The position numbers and the translations under genes are program-made. 5,180 bases of DNA from Pyrodictiaceae archaeon (lineage in GTDB: Archaea; Thermoproteota; Thermoprotei_A; Sulfolobales; Pyrodictiaceae), in contig JALTYD010000033.1 of the NCBI GenBank assembly GCA_027046525.1, positions 617 to 5,796 of the forward strand. The letters run 5' to 3'. How positions within the stretch are numbered: position 1 is the first letter of the stretch; each line of letters begins with the position of its first letter. Below are positions 1 through 5,180 of this stretch, one piece after another. A model generated the notes under the pieces. It did not search any database, was not told the DNA's origin, and was given only the letters and a program-made list of their open reading frames with translations.

Positions 1-488
1 TATCTCTCCTCGCTACTCCCATAGTATTTCTCTTCGAGTCTCTCCAAGTAGTTTATTGTACGAGATTTAACAATAGTCTCCTTTGAAACCATTTTATCTA
101 GATCATTTATATCAGACAATTTTACGTCTATAGATGTATCAACTATACTCCTCTTTACAGGGTGTTTCTCTACTATCCTAGAGGATTCAAGTAGATAAGG
201 CTTAGGGAACTCTCCGTGTACAGCTTTAGCCATAGAGTATGCATTCCTAAGTGCATTTACAATGCTATCTTTATCTAGAAGTGTTGTATACGCAAACCCC
301 ATAGATCCATCTACGAATACTCTAACAGCAGCACCATAGTCTAAGCCACTTGATACCCTCACCACACCTTCTTTGACTTCGATCCTTGTAAATCTCACTC
401 TCTCTACTCTTACATCTGCTAAATCGTATTTTAGGTCACTGATAGATTTTAGGCTATACTCTATTAAGTCAAGAATATTGTGATCCAT
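1..488 (-). CDS. TldD/PmbA-family protein, N-terminal part (runs off left edge)
   Basis: The frame is open from an ATG at 488-486 to the window edge and shows the first 162 residues of a protein that usually has about 430-480. The N-terminal TldD/PmbA domain is recognisable: a leading helix (MDHNILDLIEYSLK), then ADVRVERV near residues 25-32, VKEGVVRVSSGLDYGAAVRV near 38-57, and VDGSMGFAYTT near 59-69. This is the family's usual strand pattern followed by an [SV]SG-x(4)-[GA]-x-[AG]VRV...GxxGFA block. In bacteria TldD and TldE (PmbA) form a heterodimeric metalloprotease that cuts unfolded peptides and matures some modified peptides; the archaeal role is poorly defined. The zinc-binding HExxxH and C-terminal domain that separate a TldD from a TldE lie outside the window, so I assign only the family. 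A GGAG at 498-495, six bases before the ATG, supports the start. The gene is divergent from the phosphoesterase. Confidence 0.85.
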   Translation of the reverse strand, partial: MDHNILDLIEYSLKSISDLKYDLADVRVERVRFTRIEVKEGVVRVSSGLDYGAAVRVFVDGSMGFAYTTLLDKDSIVNALRNAYSMAKAVHGEFPKPYLLESSRIVEKHPVKRSIVDTSIDVKLSDINDLDKMVSKETIVKSRTINYLERLEEKYYGSSEER

Positions 489-494
489 TTTTTA

Positions 495-498
495 CTCC
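495..498 (-). promoter_or_regulatory. Ribosome binding site of the TldD/PmbA-family gene
   Basis: GGAG on the minus strand lies six bases upstream of the ATG at 488. It matches the core of the archaeal anti-Shine-Dalgarno complement and decides the start of this gene. Confidence 0.65.
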
Positions 499-520
499 GT
501 ATTTACCCTTGTACATCGAG

Positions 521-527
521 TTTAAAA
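521..527 (-). promoter_or_regulatory. Possible TATA box of the TldD/PmbA-family gene
   Basis: The minus strand reads TTTTAAA about 36 bases upstream of the ATG. With the usual archaeal spacing of about 25 bases, transcription would begin near 499, giving a short leader that begins right at the GGAG. The match to box A is only moderate and no experimental signal is available, so this is inference. Confidence 0.35.
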
Positions 528-599
528 TGATAACTATAGTGTAGTACTACATCTAGCGTATGTGGTCTTATTTTATTTTGAGTAATATCTATAAATGTA

Positions 600-607
600 T
601 TTATATA
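600..607 (+). promoter_or_regulatory. Archaeal TATA box (box A) of the phosphoesterase gene
   Basis: The plus strand reads TTTATATA, an exact match to the archaeal box A consensus, followed by AAG. Transcription would be expected about 25 bases downstream, near 628-632, leaving a leader of about 35 bases that contains the GAGGT at 652-656. It lies downstream of the upstream ATG at 560, so that ATG would not be on the transcript. Confidence 0.6.
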
Positions 608-651
608 AAGGACTTATTTGGAATATATAGAACTGGCTCTACCGTCTCTAA

Positions 652-656
652 GAGGT
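652..656 (+). promoter_or_regulatory. Ribosome binding site deciding the phosphoesterase start
   Basis: GAGGT ends eight bases before the ATG at 665. It supports that ATG over the in-frame ATG at 560, which precedes the TATA box. Confidence 0.6.
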
Positions 657-664
657 ATTTTGTA

Positions 665-1171
665 ATGCGTATTGGAATAATCAGTGATACTCATGATAAC
701 CTAGATGCAGTAAGAGAAGCTGTAAAGATTTTTCGAAAGAAGAAAGTCGGACTAGTACTACATCTAGGAGATATTATCTCTCCATTCACACTTAGATTTT
801 TTAAAGACGAAGGAATAAACAGGCTTATAGCTGTATATGGCAATAACTGTGGAGACAGACTATACTTGAAAAGAGTAGCTGATTATCTTGGATACTCGAT
901 ATATGAATGGCCATACAATCTAAACATAAATGGTGTAAGCATAGTAATGATACATGGAGTAGGTACACTTTCTCGAGAACTAGCTGAAACATTTGCAAAA
1001 ACAAAAAACTATGATGTAGTACTATATGGCCATACTCACGTCCCTGATATACGTAACTATGAAGATGCCCTCATAGTTAATCCTGGAGAAGCTTGTGGCT
1101 ACTTGACAGGTAGGAGAACAGTTGTAATATTTGATATAAGTAAGAAGGAAGCAGAATTAGAAGAATTCTAG
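665..1171 (+). CDS. YfcE/MJ0936-type metallophosphoesterase
   Basis: This 168-residue protein is a complete, single-domain calcineurin-like phosphoesterase of the YfcE/MJ0936 family, which hydrolyses phosphodiester bonds in a di-metal site (usually Mn or Ni). The metal ligands appear in order: D8 and H10 in SDTHDN, D36 in HLGD, N60 in YGNN, H97 in MIHG, and H123 and H125 in GHTH. A typical NPGEACGYLTGRRT stretch follows near 143-156. Length and ligand spacing match MJ0936-like proteins closely. I chose the ATG at 665 because homologues begin with a hydrophobic strand just like MRIGIISDTH, a GAGGT lies upstream, and a TATA box lies between this ATG and the in-frame ATG at 560. The natural substrate is unknown for most of this family. 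The gene is alone on the plus strand and convergent with the SIS gene. No membrane or signal segment is visible, so it should be cytoplasmic. Confidence 0.93.
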   Translation: MRIGIISDTHDNLDAVREAVKIFRKKKVGLVLHLGDIISPFTLRFFKDEGINRLIAVYGNNCGDRLYLKRVADYLGYSIYEWPYNLNINGVSIVMIHGVGTLSRELAETFAKTKNYDVVLYGHTHVPDIRNYEDALIVNPGEACGYLTGRRTVVIFDISKKEAELEEF

Positions 1172-1255
1172 AACAGAAATTTAGTGGCTTAAATTCACCG
1201 CATAGAAGTAGATAAATAACCTAGAAGTCTAACATTACCTAGGATACTATCTCTC
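1172..1255. other. Convergent intergenic gap with a weak inverted repeat
   Basis: These 84 bases separate two converging stop codons. AATTTA at 1178-1183 and TAAATT at 1190-1195 could form a six-pair AT stem with a six-base loop, just after the phosphoesterase stop. There is no clear T-run on either strand of the kind that ends archaeal transcription, so I do not call a terminator. Two CCTAG-containing words occur at 1220-1240. No gene is visible here. Confidence 0.4.
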
Positions 1256-2173
1256 TTATTCATAAATAATATCTGTTAGTATATTCAGCTTTGGATGCTC
1301 TCTATAGAAAGGCTTATCTACACCATCTTTTCTAGTCTTAGTTGCTATCTCTCTAAGTACAGCTATGCTCTGTCCTAGTAGATTGCTCACACCATCGCTG
1401 CCAAAACTAGGGATACTCTCTACTTTATATCCTGTTTTTTCGACTAAATCTAGAAATTTTCTAGGTATAGAATTACATATACTAGACTGGAAGAAGACTA
1501 TGTGATTTGTAGTAAATATTGGTGCATGTAGAAATTGTTCTAATTTCTCGTATCTAGCTTTCCACCCATAGATTTCGTATAGTTTAAGAACAGTGAATAC
1601 TGCAGAACTAAAAGATTCACACAATCCAACATAAATAGGTTCTTGCTTGAGGCTGATAGCGTGTATATGGTAATTATTCTTCTCTAATACTGGTTTTCTA
1701 AGACCGAGAACTCTTGCAACTGCAACTATCATTGATAAATGTCTCAATGCTCCTATACCAGCAGCAAGTCCTCCATATACTATACTGGCGATAAAATCTG
1801 ATTCTCTAGCTAGAAGCGATTTTGAGTCCGCTGTAACAGCAACGACTTTTCCTCCTCTCTGTCTATAGTTTCTTGCTAGAGCTATTACAGACCGTGTTCT
1901 ACCACCTACACTAAGAGCCAACAAGATGCACTTATTCTCTAAGATTCGTAAAAGACGTGCAGAGTTAAGGAGTAGATCTAGTGGATCAAAAGCTATAACT
2001 CTTGGATCTATAGCCTCAATGCCTACAGCTACTGCATAGCTATCTCCTGCTCCAGTAGCAATAATACATTCTTCTACGCTACTGAGTAGAGGATCTACTT
2101 CTCTCCACTGTCTTTCTAATACCTTACTAACTTCTTCTAGCTCTCTAGTAATAGCACTATATAGTGTTGACAT
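1256..2173 (-). CDS. Double SIS-domain sugar-phosphate isomerase-like protein
   Basis: This 305-residue protein has two tandem SIS (sugar isomerase) folds and no glutaminase domain. SIS 1 spans about residues 34-135, with a phosphate-loop-like TGAGDSY at 40-46 and SVGGRT at 88-93, then VVAVTADSKSLLARESD at 110-126. SIS 2 spans about 178-275, with YVGLCESFSSAVFTVLKLYE at 181-200 and LEQFLHAPIF at 211-220. That second stretch corresponds to the GELKHGP region carrying catalytic residues in the isomerase half of GlmS. A C-terminal GVDKP at 284-288 also recalls the GlmS tail. Such proteins interconvert ketose and aldose phosphates, sometimes with deamination. Archaeal relatives include PGI/PMI and GlmS-like deaminases, but this sequence does not clearly match either, so the substrate is open. 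The second Ser of the common SxSGxT loop is Gly here. An in-frame TAG two codons before the ATG makes 2173 the only sensible start. It follows porB on the same strand after 42 bases. Confidence 0.85.
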   Translation of the reverse strand: MSTLYSAITRELEEVSKVLERQWREVDPLLSSVEECIIATGAGDSYAVAVGIEAIDPRVIAFDPLDLLLNSARLLRILENKCILLALSVGGRTRSVIALARNYRQRGGKVVAVTADSKSLLARESDFIASIVYGGLAAGIGALRHLSMIVAVARVLGLRKPVLEKNNYHIHAISLKQEPIYVGLCESFSSAVFTVLKLYEIYGWKARYEKLEQFLHAPIFTTNHIVFFQSSICNSIPRKFLDLVEKTGYKVESIPSFGSDGVSNLLGQSIAVLREIATKTRKDGVDKPFYREHPKLNILTDIIYE

Positions 2174-2195
2174 AGTCTATCCAGCCGAGTGGTAG

Positions 2196-2201
2196 TAATA
2201 A
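2196..2201 (-). promoter_or_regulatory. Possible weak promoter for a leaderless SIS transcript
   Basis: The minus strand reads TTATTA centred about 25 bases upstream of the ATG at 2173, the spacing expected of a TATA box driving a leaderless mRNA. No good Shine-Dalgarno site precedes this ATG, unlike the por genes. The match to box A is poor and the site lies within a five-pair inverted repeat (GTAGT/ACTAC, 2192-2205). Read-through from porB remains equally possible. Confidence 0.25.
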
Positions 2202-2215
2202 CTACTATCATTCAG

Positions 2216-3169
2216 TTATTCAACAACAGGCCCTATAGCTTCTTCGCCAACCCATTTATTTATCTTCTCAACATATTCATCGACCATTTTCTGTATAGTC
2301 TCTATATCACTATCGGTTAAGTGTCTAAACCTGCCTTGGATCCTCAAATAGTGTCTTACATGCTTCCTCCTAGGAACTTTTATTGTTACTCTTGGTTCAC
2401 CTTCGATAATCTCTAATTGGACCCAAACACCAGTCTGAACTGCTAATCTTGCTACTTCTATAGTATGTTCATTTCTTATTCTCCACCCAGGTGTACAAGG
2501 TGAGTAGACATGGACTAGACTAGGTCCATCTACTTCGTAGGCTTTACGGAATTTTTCAACCATATCTACAGGGTAAGCTATATTTGCAGTTGCTATATAT
2601 GGAATGCCGTGAGCTAATGCAATTGTTATAATATCCTTCTTGGGCTGAGGTTTACCTCTGAGCTTTGTACCTATTGGAGTAGTAGTTGTCCATGCTCCAT
2701 ATGGTGTTGCACTACTCCTCTGTATACCTGTATTCATGTATGCTTCGTTGTCATAGACTACATACATTACATTATGTCTACGTTCTAGCATACCACTCAA
2801 CGACTGTAATCCGATATCAAAAGTACCTCCATCACCAGCTATTGCTACTACTTTTATCCTCCTACTATCATCTATAATCTTTTTACGGCTAAGTGCTTTT
2901 AATGCAGCTTCTACACCACTAGCAACTGCTGCAGTATTTTCAAATGCTAGATGTATCCATGGATTTCTCCACGAAGTTCTTGGGAATAGTGTTGTTGTTA
3001 CTTCTACGCAGCCAGTACCCATTGCTATAATAGTATTCTTATCCATAATCTTAGCTAAATGCCTCATAGTTATTGCTGCTCCACATCCTTGACACATACT
3101 GTGTCCAGGTGCAAATCTCTCTTCGCGTGGAATATCCCATAGTACTTTAATAGGTTTATTTACCCCCAC
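2216..3169 (-). CDS. porB: Pyruvate:ferredoxin oxidoreductase, beta subunit (TPP-binding)
   Basis: PorB (317 residues) carries thiamine diphosphate and the proximal 4Fe-4S cluster. Four cysteines in the family positions can ligate the cluster: C26 and C29 in MCQGCGA, C54 in GTGC, and C225 in SPCTPGW. The TPP/Mg motif starts with GDGG at 112-115 and ends with DNEAYMNTG at 140-148. The following IQRSSATPYGAWTTTTP at 149-165 is typical of Por and Vor beta subunits. TSWRNPWIHLAFENTAAVASG at 65-85 is also characteristic. The C-terminal stretch with YLRIQGRFRHLT is seen in archaeal homologues. The start is GTG at 3169-3167, preceded by GAGGTG seven bases upstream. PorA ends four bases before this start. 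Pyruvate is the likely substrate, but 2-ketoisovalerate or another 2-oxoacid cannot be excluded from sequence alone. Confidence 0.95.
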   Translation of the reverse strand: MGVNKPIKVLWDIPREERFAPGHSMCQGCGAAITMRHLAKIMDKNTIIAMGTGCVEVTTTLFPRTSWRNPWIHLAFENTAAVASGVEAALKALSRKKIIDDSRRIKVVAIAGDGGTFDIGLQSLSGMLERRHNVMYVVYDNEAYMNTGIQRSSATPYGAWTTTTPIGTKLRGKPQPKKDIITIALAHGIPYIATANIAYPVDMVEKFRKAYEVDGPSLVHVYSPCTPGWRIRNEHTIEVARLAVQTGVWVQLEIIEGEPRVTIKVPRRKHVRHYLRIQGRFRHLTDSDIETIQKMVDEYVEKINKWVGEEAIGPVVE

Positions 3170-3173
3170 AAGT

Positions 3174-4397
3174 CTACACCTCTTCGCCTTTTACGCCAAA
3201 AAAGACTGTCTTTTCAGGGGACCTACCTTCTTCTGCAAATCTCTTTATTTTCTTGTACATAGCTATAACATCGTTTACGAATATATCTCTACCACCTAGT
3301 CCATGTACAAAACTCACAAGCAGTTTGTGTATACCTCTAGTTGCTAGTGTTACTGCAATATCATTAAAGAGAGGACCTTCTGTAGGCGAGCCGTAGACTA
3401 CTGCTCTGTCTAGAACTCCGACAGCATCTACATCTTCTATAACTTTTATCAAATCTTCTGCTGGAAATGGTCTATAGAGTCTTATCTTTACCATACCTAC
3501 CTTCTCGCCCTGTTTTCTCAGCCTATTAACTGCAGCTTTTACTAAGCTAGCTGTAGCACCTAAACTAATGATCACTATTTTAGCATCATCGATCATGTAT
3601 GGTTCTAGTAAATCATACGTTCTCCCAAAAATCTTTCCATATTCTCTTCCTACCTCTCTAACTACTCTCCCAGCATTACGTATAGCTTCTATCTGTTGTC
3701 TTTTAATCTCGTAGTACCAGTTTGGTGCAGCTAGTGGACCAATTGTTATAGGATCATCTGGATCTAGTACTGGTCTATACCCTCTGGGTCTCTTAAAAGC
3801 AAATTTAAGAGCTTCTTCTCTAGTAACTAGTTCTAGTGGCTCAATTGTATGACTTAGTATGTAGCCATCTAATGTAACAGCTACTGGTAGTAGTACATCA
3901 GGATGTTCTGCAATCCTATATGCTTGTATGATATTATCGTAAACTTCCTGGACTGTCTCACTGAAGAGTATTATCCAGCCAGTATCTCTCATACTAATAA
4001 CGTCTCCATAGTCATTCCATATATTAATAGGTGCACTAAGAGCACGAGTAGCTAGTGCCATAACTACTGGCTGCCGTAGGCTACTAGCTATGTACAATAT
4101 TTCATGCATAAGTTCTAAACCTTGACTACTAGTAGCAGTAAATGCTCGTGCTCCTACAGCTGATGCTGCAACTACAGCACTCATAGCACTATGTTCACTC
4201 TCTACTGGTATAATCTCTGCATCTAACTCTCCATTTGCAACCATCTCAGCTATCTTCTCGGCTATCTGGACCTGGGGTGTTATAGGATATATCGCTGCTA
4301 CATCAATATCTACTTCTCTCGTAGCATATGCAGCTGCATGATTACCAGTTGCTGCTATTCTCTCTACTTTTCTCTCCACCACCTGAGCTAGACTCAT
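3174..4397 (-). CDS. porA: Pyruvate:ferredoxin oxidoreductase, alpha subunit
   Basis: PorA (407 residues) is full length for the archaeal subunit, corresponding to domains I and II of one-chain bacterial PFORs. Domain I shows YPITPQ at 37-42, PVESEHSAM at 64-72, TATSSQGLELMHE at 87-99 and TRALSAPINIWNDYGD at 117-132. The threonine of YPITP, the glutamate of PVESEHS and the arginine of TRALSAP match residues that line the TPP and pyruvate site in known PFOR structures. Domain II begins near 272 with a KIVIISLGATASLVKAAV strand-turn-helix and continues with VKIRLYRPFP at 303-312, a transketolase C-terminal-like fold. ATG at 4397 is preceded by GAGAGGT eight bases upstream. It starts seven bases after porD's stop codon's first base range ends, with six untranslated bases between the two genes. 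The TRALSAPINIWND motif favours pyruvate over other 2-oxoacids. Confidence 0.96.
   Translation of the reverse strand: MSLAQVVERKVERIAATGNHAAAYATREVDIDVAAIYPITPQVQIAEKIAEMVANGELDAEIIPVESEHSAMSAVVAASAVGARAFTATSSQGLELMHEILYIASSLRQPVVMALATRALSAPINIWNDYGDVISMRDTGWIILFSETVQEVYDNIIQAYRIAEHPDVLLPVAVTLDGYILSHTIEPLELVTREEALKFAFKRPRGYRPVLDPDDPITIGPLAAPNWYYEIKRQQIEAIRNAGRVVREVGREYGKIFGRTYDLLEPYMIDDAKIVIISLGATASLVKAAVNRLRKQGEKVGMVKIRLYRPFPAEDLIKVIEDVDAVGVLDRAVVYGSPTEGPLFNDIAVTLATRGIHKLLVSFVHGLGGRDIFVNDVIAMYKKIKRFAEEGRSPEKTVFFGVKGEEV
3177..3182 (-). promoter_or_regulatory. Ribosome binding site of porB inside the end of porA
   Basis: GAGGTG forms part of the last two sense codons of porA and directly precedes its TAG. 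It is seven bases from the porB GTG start. A ribosome terminating on porA sits on this site, which favours coupled translation. Confidence 0.7.
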
Positions 4398-4403
4398 AAC
4401 TAA

Positions 4404-4736
4404 CTACCTCTCTTCTGGAATCATTTCTATAGCTTTTACAGGACACTCATAAGCGCAGATCCCACAGCCTTTACAATGAGCTAAATCTACTCTATAGGAG
4501 ATATTGTATTTTCTACCACTAGGCGTAGTATACTCTTCATCTACCTCAAGTATAGCAGCATCTGGGCAGTAGACCCAGCATAACCTACATCTAATACATT
4601 TATCTTGGTTAATTACAGGCCTGTATGCTCTCCAAGCATGTGTCTCTACTTCTGCTGTAGTACCTGGCCATGGAATAATACCGCCTATAGGGACTTCTCT
4701 CCACGTAGAGAAATCTCTCTTATATGTCTTCTCCAC
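4404..4736 (-). CDS. porD: Pyruvate:ferredoxin oxidoreductase, delta subunit (2x 4Fe-4S ferredoxin)
   Basis: PorD passes electrons from the PorB cluster out to soluble ferredoxin. Two ferredoxin motifs, each CxxCxxCxxxCP, are intact: CIRCRLCWVYCP with C47, C50, C53 and C57, and CKGCGICAYECP with C88, C91, C94 and C98 (numbering from the start chosen here). The N-terminal WREVPIGGIIPWPGTT block is typical of archaeal PorD and packs against the other subunits. I chose GTG at 4736-4734, which gives 110 residues, because a GAGGTG at 4748-4743 lies exactly six bases upstream. A longer reading from GTG at 4745 adds only three residues (M/V, F, V), and its codon is part of that GAGGTG. With the chosen start, porD overlaps the porG stop by one base (TAGTG). 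Two clusters and about 110 residues are normal for the family. Confidence 0.94.
   Translation of the reverse strand: MEKTYKRDFSTWREVPIGGIIPWPGTTAEVETHAWRAYRPVINQDKCIRCRLCWVYCPDAAILEVDEEYTTPSGRKYNISYRVDLAHCKGCGICAYECPVKAIEMIPEER
4406..4412 (-). promoter_or_regulatory. Ribosome binding site of porA inside the end of porD
   Basis: GAGAGGT covers the last porD codons and the first base of its TAG. It lies eight bases before the porA ATG. Confidence 0.7.
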
Positions 4737-5180
4737 TACAAACACCTCACATCTACAGATGAATATGCTTCTCTAATAGCATCTATATTAGCTCTAGCAA
4801 TATGGGGCCTTTCTGAAAACCTTTTTTCAACACTCTTAAGAATATTATCAAGTTCTACTACTCCTGTTGCTCGAACAAGAGCACCTAGCATCGAAGTATT
4901 TACAACAGGTGTTTTTAGATACTTTATAGCTATCGAAGTAGCATCAACTGTAGCTATACAGCGAGGAGCTCTAACTCCTACCTTAGCTAGTCTCTCAGCT
5001 AGTTCGCCTGCTTTCAAACTCGTATTAATAATAGCATATCCATTATCTTTTAGACCTTTTAAATAAATCCTGGGATCTAGACTAGAATCTAGTACTACTA
5101 CGATATCTGGCTCTAGTATAGGCTCTCTCTCTAGTATACGCTCATCGTCAATTCTAGTAAAAGCTAGTACAGGAGCTCCT
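4736..5180 (-). CDS. porG: Pyruvate:ferredoxin oxidoreductase, gamma subunit (5' end beyond right edge)
   Basis: PorG is the domain III equivalent that completes the Por heterotetramer. The minus-strand frame is open from the window edge (first full codon at 5179) to TAG at 4738-4736, giving 147 residues of a subunit normally near 180-190, so about 40 N-terminal residues are missing. Visible family features in order are GAPVLAFTRI at the left end, a REPILEPDIVVVLDSSL stretch, GYAIINTS, then RAPRCIATVDATSIAIKYLKTPVVNTSMLGA and a VEKRF segment near the C terminus. A TTG at 5017-5015 occurs inside the conserved domain (LKAGELAERL) and is not the start, because the conserved sequence continues in frame upstream. 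As the first gene of the porGDAB order, its promoter should lie to the right of the window. Confidence 0.93.
   Translation of the reverse strand, partial: GAPVLAFTRIDDERILEREPILEPDIVVVLDSSLDPRIYLKGLKDNGYAIINTSLKAGELAERLAKVGVRAPRCIATVDATSIAIKYLKTPVVNTSMLGALVRATGVVELDNILKSVEKRFSERPHIARANIDAIREAYSSVDVRCL
4743..4748 (-). promoter_or_regulatory. Ribosome binding site of porD inside the end of porG
   Basis: GAGGTG lies six bases before the GTG at 4736, within the last codons of porG. It decides in favour of the shorter porD start, since the alternative GTG at 4745 overlaps the site itself. Confidence 0.65.

Noticed and set aside
560..664. A 35-codon N-terminal extension of the phosphoesterase from an ATG at 560
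   Set aside because: It lies before a perfect TATA box, has no similarity to family N termini, and the ATG at 665 has its own SD and begins exactly where homologues begin.
1178..1195. Inverted repeat as a transcription terminator
   Set aside because: The stem is only six AT pairs and no T-run follows; archaeal termination normally depends on T-rich tracts, so the evidence is too weak.
2686..2877. 63-codon plus-strand open frame
   Set aside because: It lies fully antisense to the conserved TPP-binding part of porB and encodes a low-complexity Leu/His/Tyr-rich product with no recognisable motif.
4736..5017. Short 93-residue gene starting at a TTG
   Set aside because: The conserved PorG sequence continues in frame upstream to the window edge, so the TTG is an internal leucine codon.
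4605..5066. 153-codon plus-strand open frame
   Set aside because: It is antisense to porD and porG, both of which have clear conserved motifs. Its hydrophobic, Ser-rich product reflects the opposite strand of those genes.
1..5180. tRNA, rRNA, CRISPR or mobile element
   Set aside because: The noncoding stretches are short (176, 84 and 42 bases) and show no cloverleaf, no regularly spaced repeats, no transposase and no terminal inverted repeats.

Overview
The window looks like part of the chromosome of an anaerobic, hyperthermophilic crenarchaeon (Thermoproteota), perhaps Desulfurococcales-like. The evidence is a four-subunit pyruvate:ferredoxin oxidoreductase operon in the order porG-porD-porA-porB, tightly packed genes with GAGGT-type Shine-Dalgarno sites, an archaeal TATA box (TTTATATA), an MJ0936-type phosphodiesterase, moderately AT-rich DNA with purine-rich coding strands, heavy use of CTA, ATA, AGA and AGG codons, and many CTAG tetramers. 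The exact genus cannot be read from this stretch.

Layout from left to right. Positions 1-488 (minus) hold the 5' part of a TldD/PmbA-family gene that runs off the left edge. A 176-bp divergent intergenic region follows, with promoter-like elements for both flanking genes. Positions 665-1171 (plus) hold a small metallophosphoesterase. An 84-bp convergent gap separates it from a minus-strand double-SIS-domain sugar isomerase-like protein (1256-2173). After 42 bp comes the por operon, read right to left: porG (partial, entering from the right edge), porD, porA and porB.

PorG, PorD, PorA and PorB together form the heterotetrameric enzyme that converts pyruvate, CoA and oxidised ferredoxin to acetyl-CoA, CO2 and reduced ferredoxin. 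The TPP site is on PorB (with PorA contributing), the proximal 4Fe-4S cluster is on PorB, and two ferredoxin-like 4Fe-4S clusters are on PorD. Within the window the operon's junctions are 1-nt overlap, 7 nt and 4 nt, and each downstream ribosome binding site lies in the last codons of the gene before it. The SIS gene lies behind porB on the same strand. It may be co-transcribed or may have its own weak leaderless promoter.

I see no mobile element, CRISPR array, RNA gene or obviously new system. The useful observations concern gene starts, the coupling architecture, the unassigned SIS protein and the CTAG excess.
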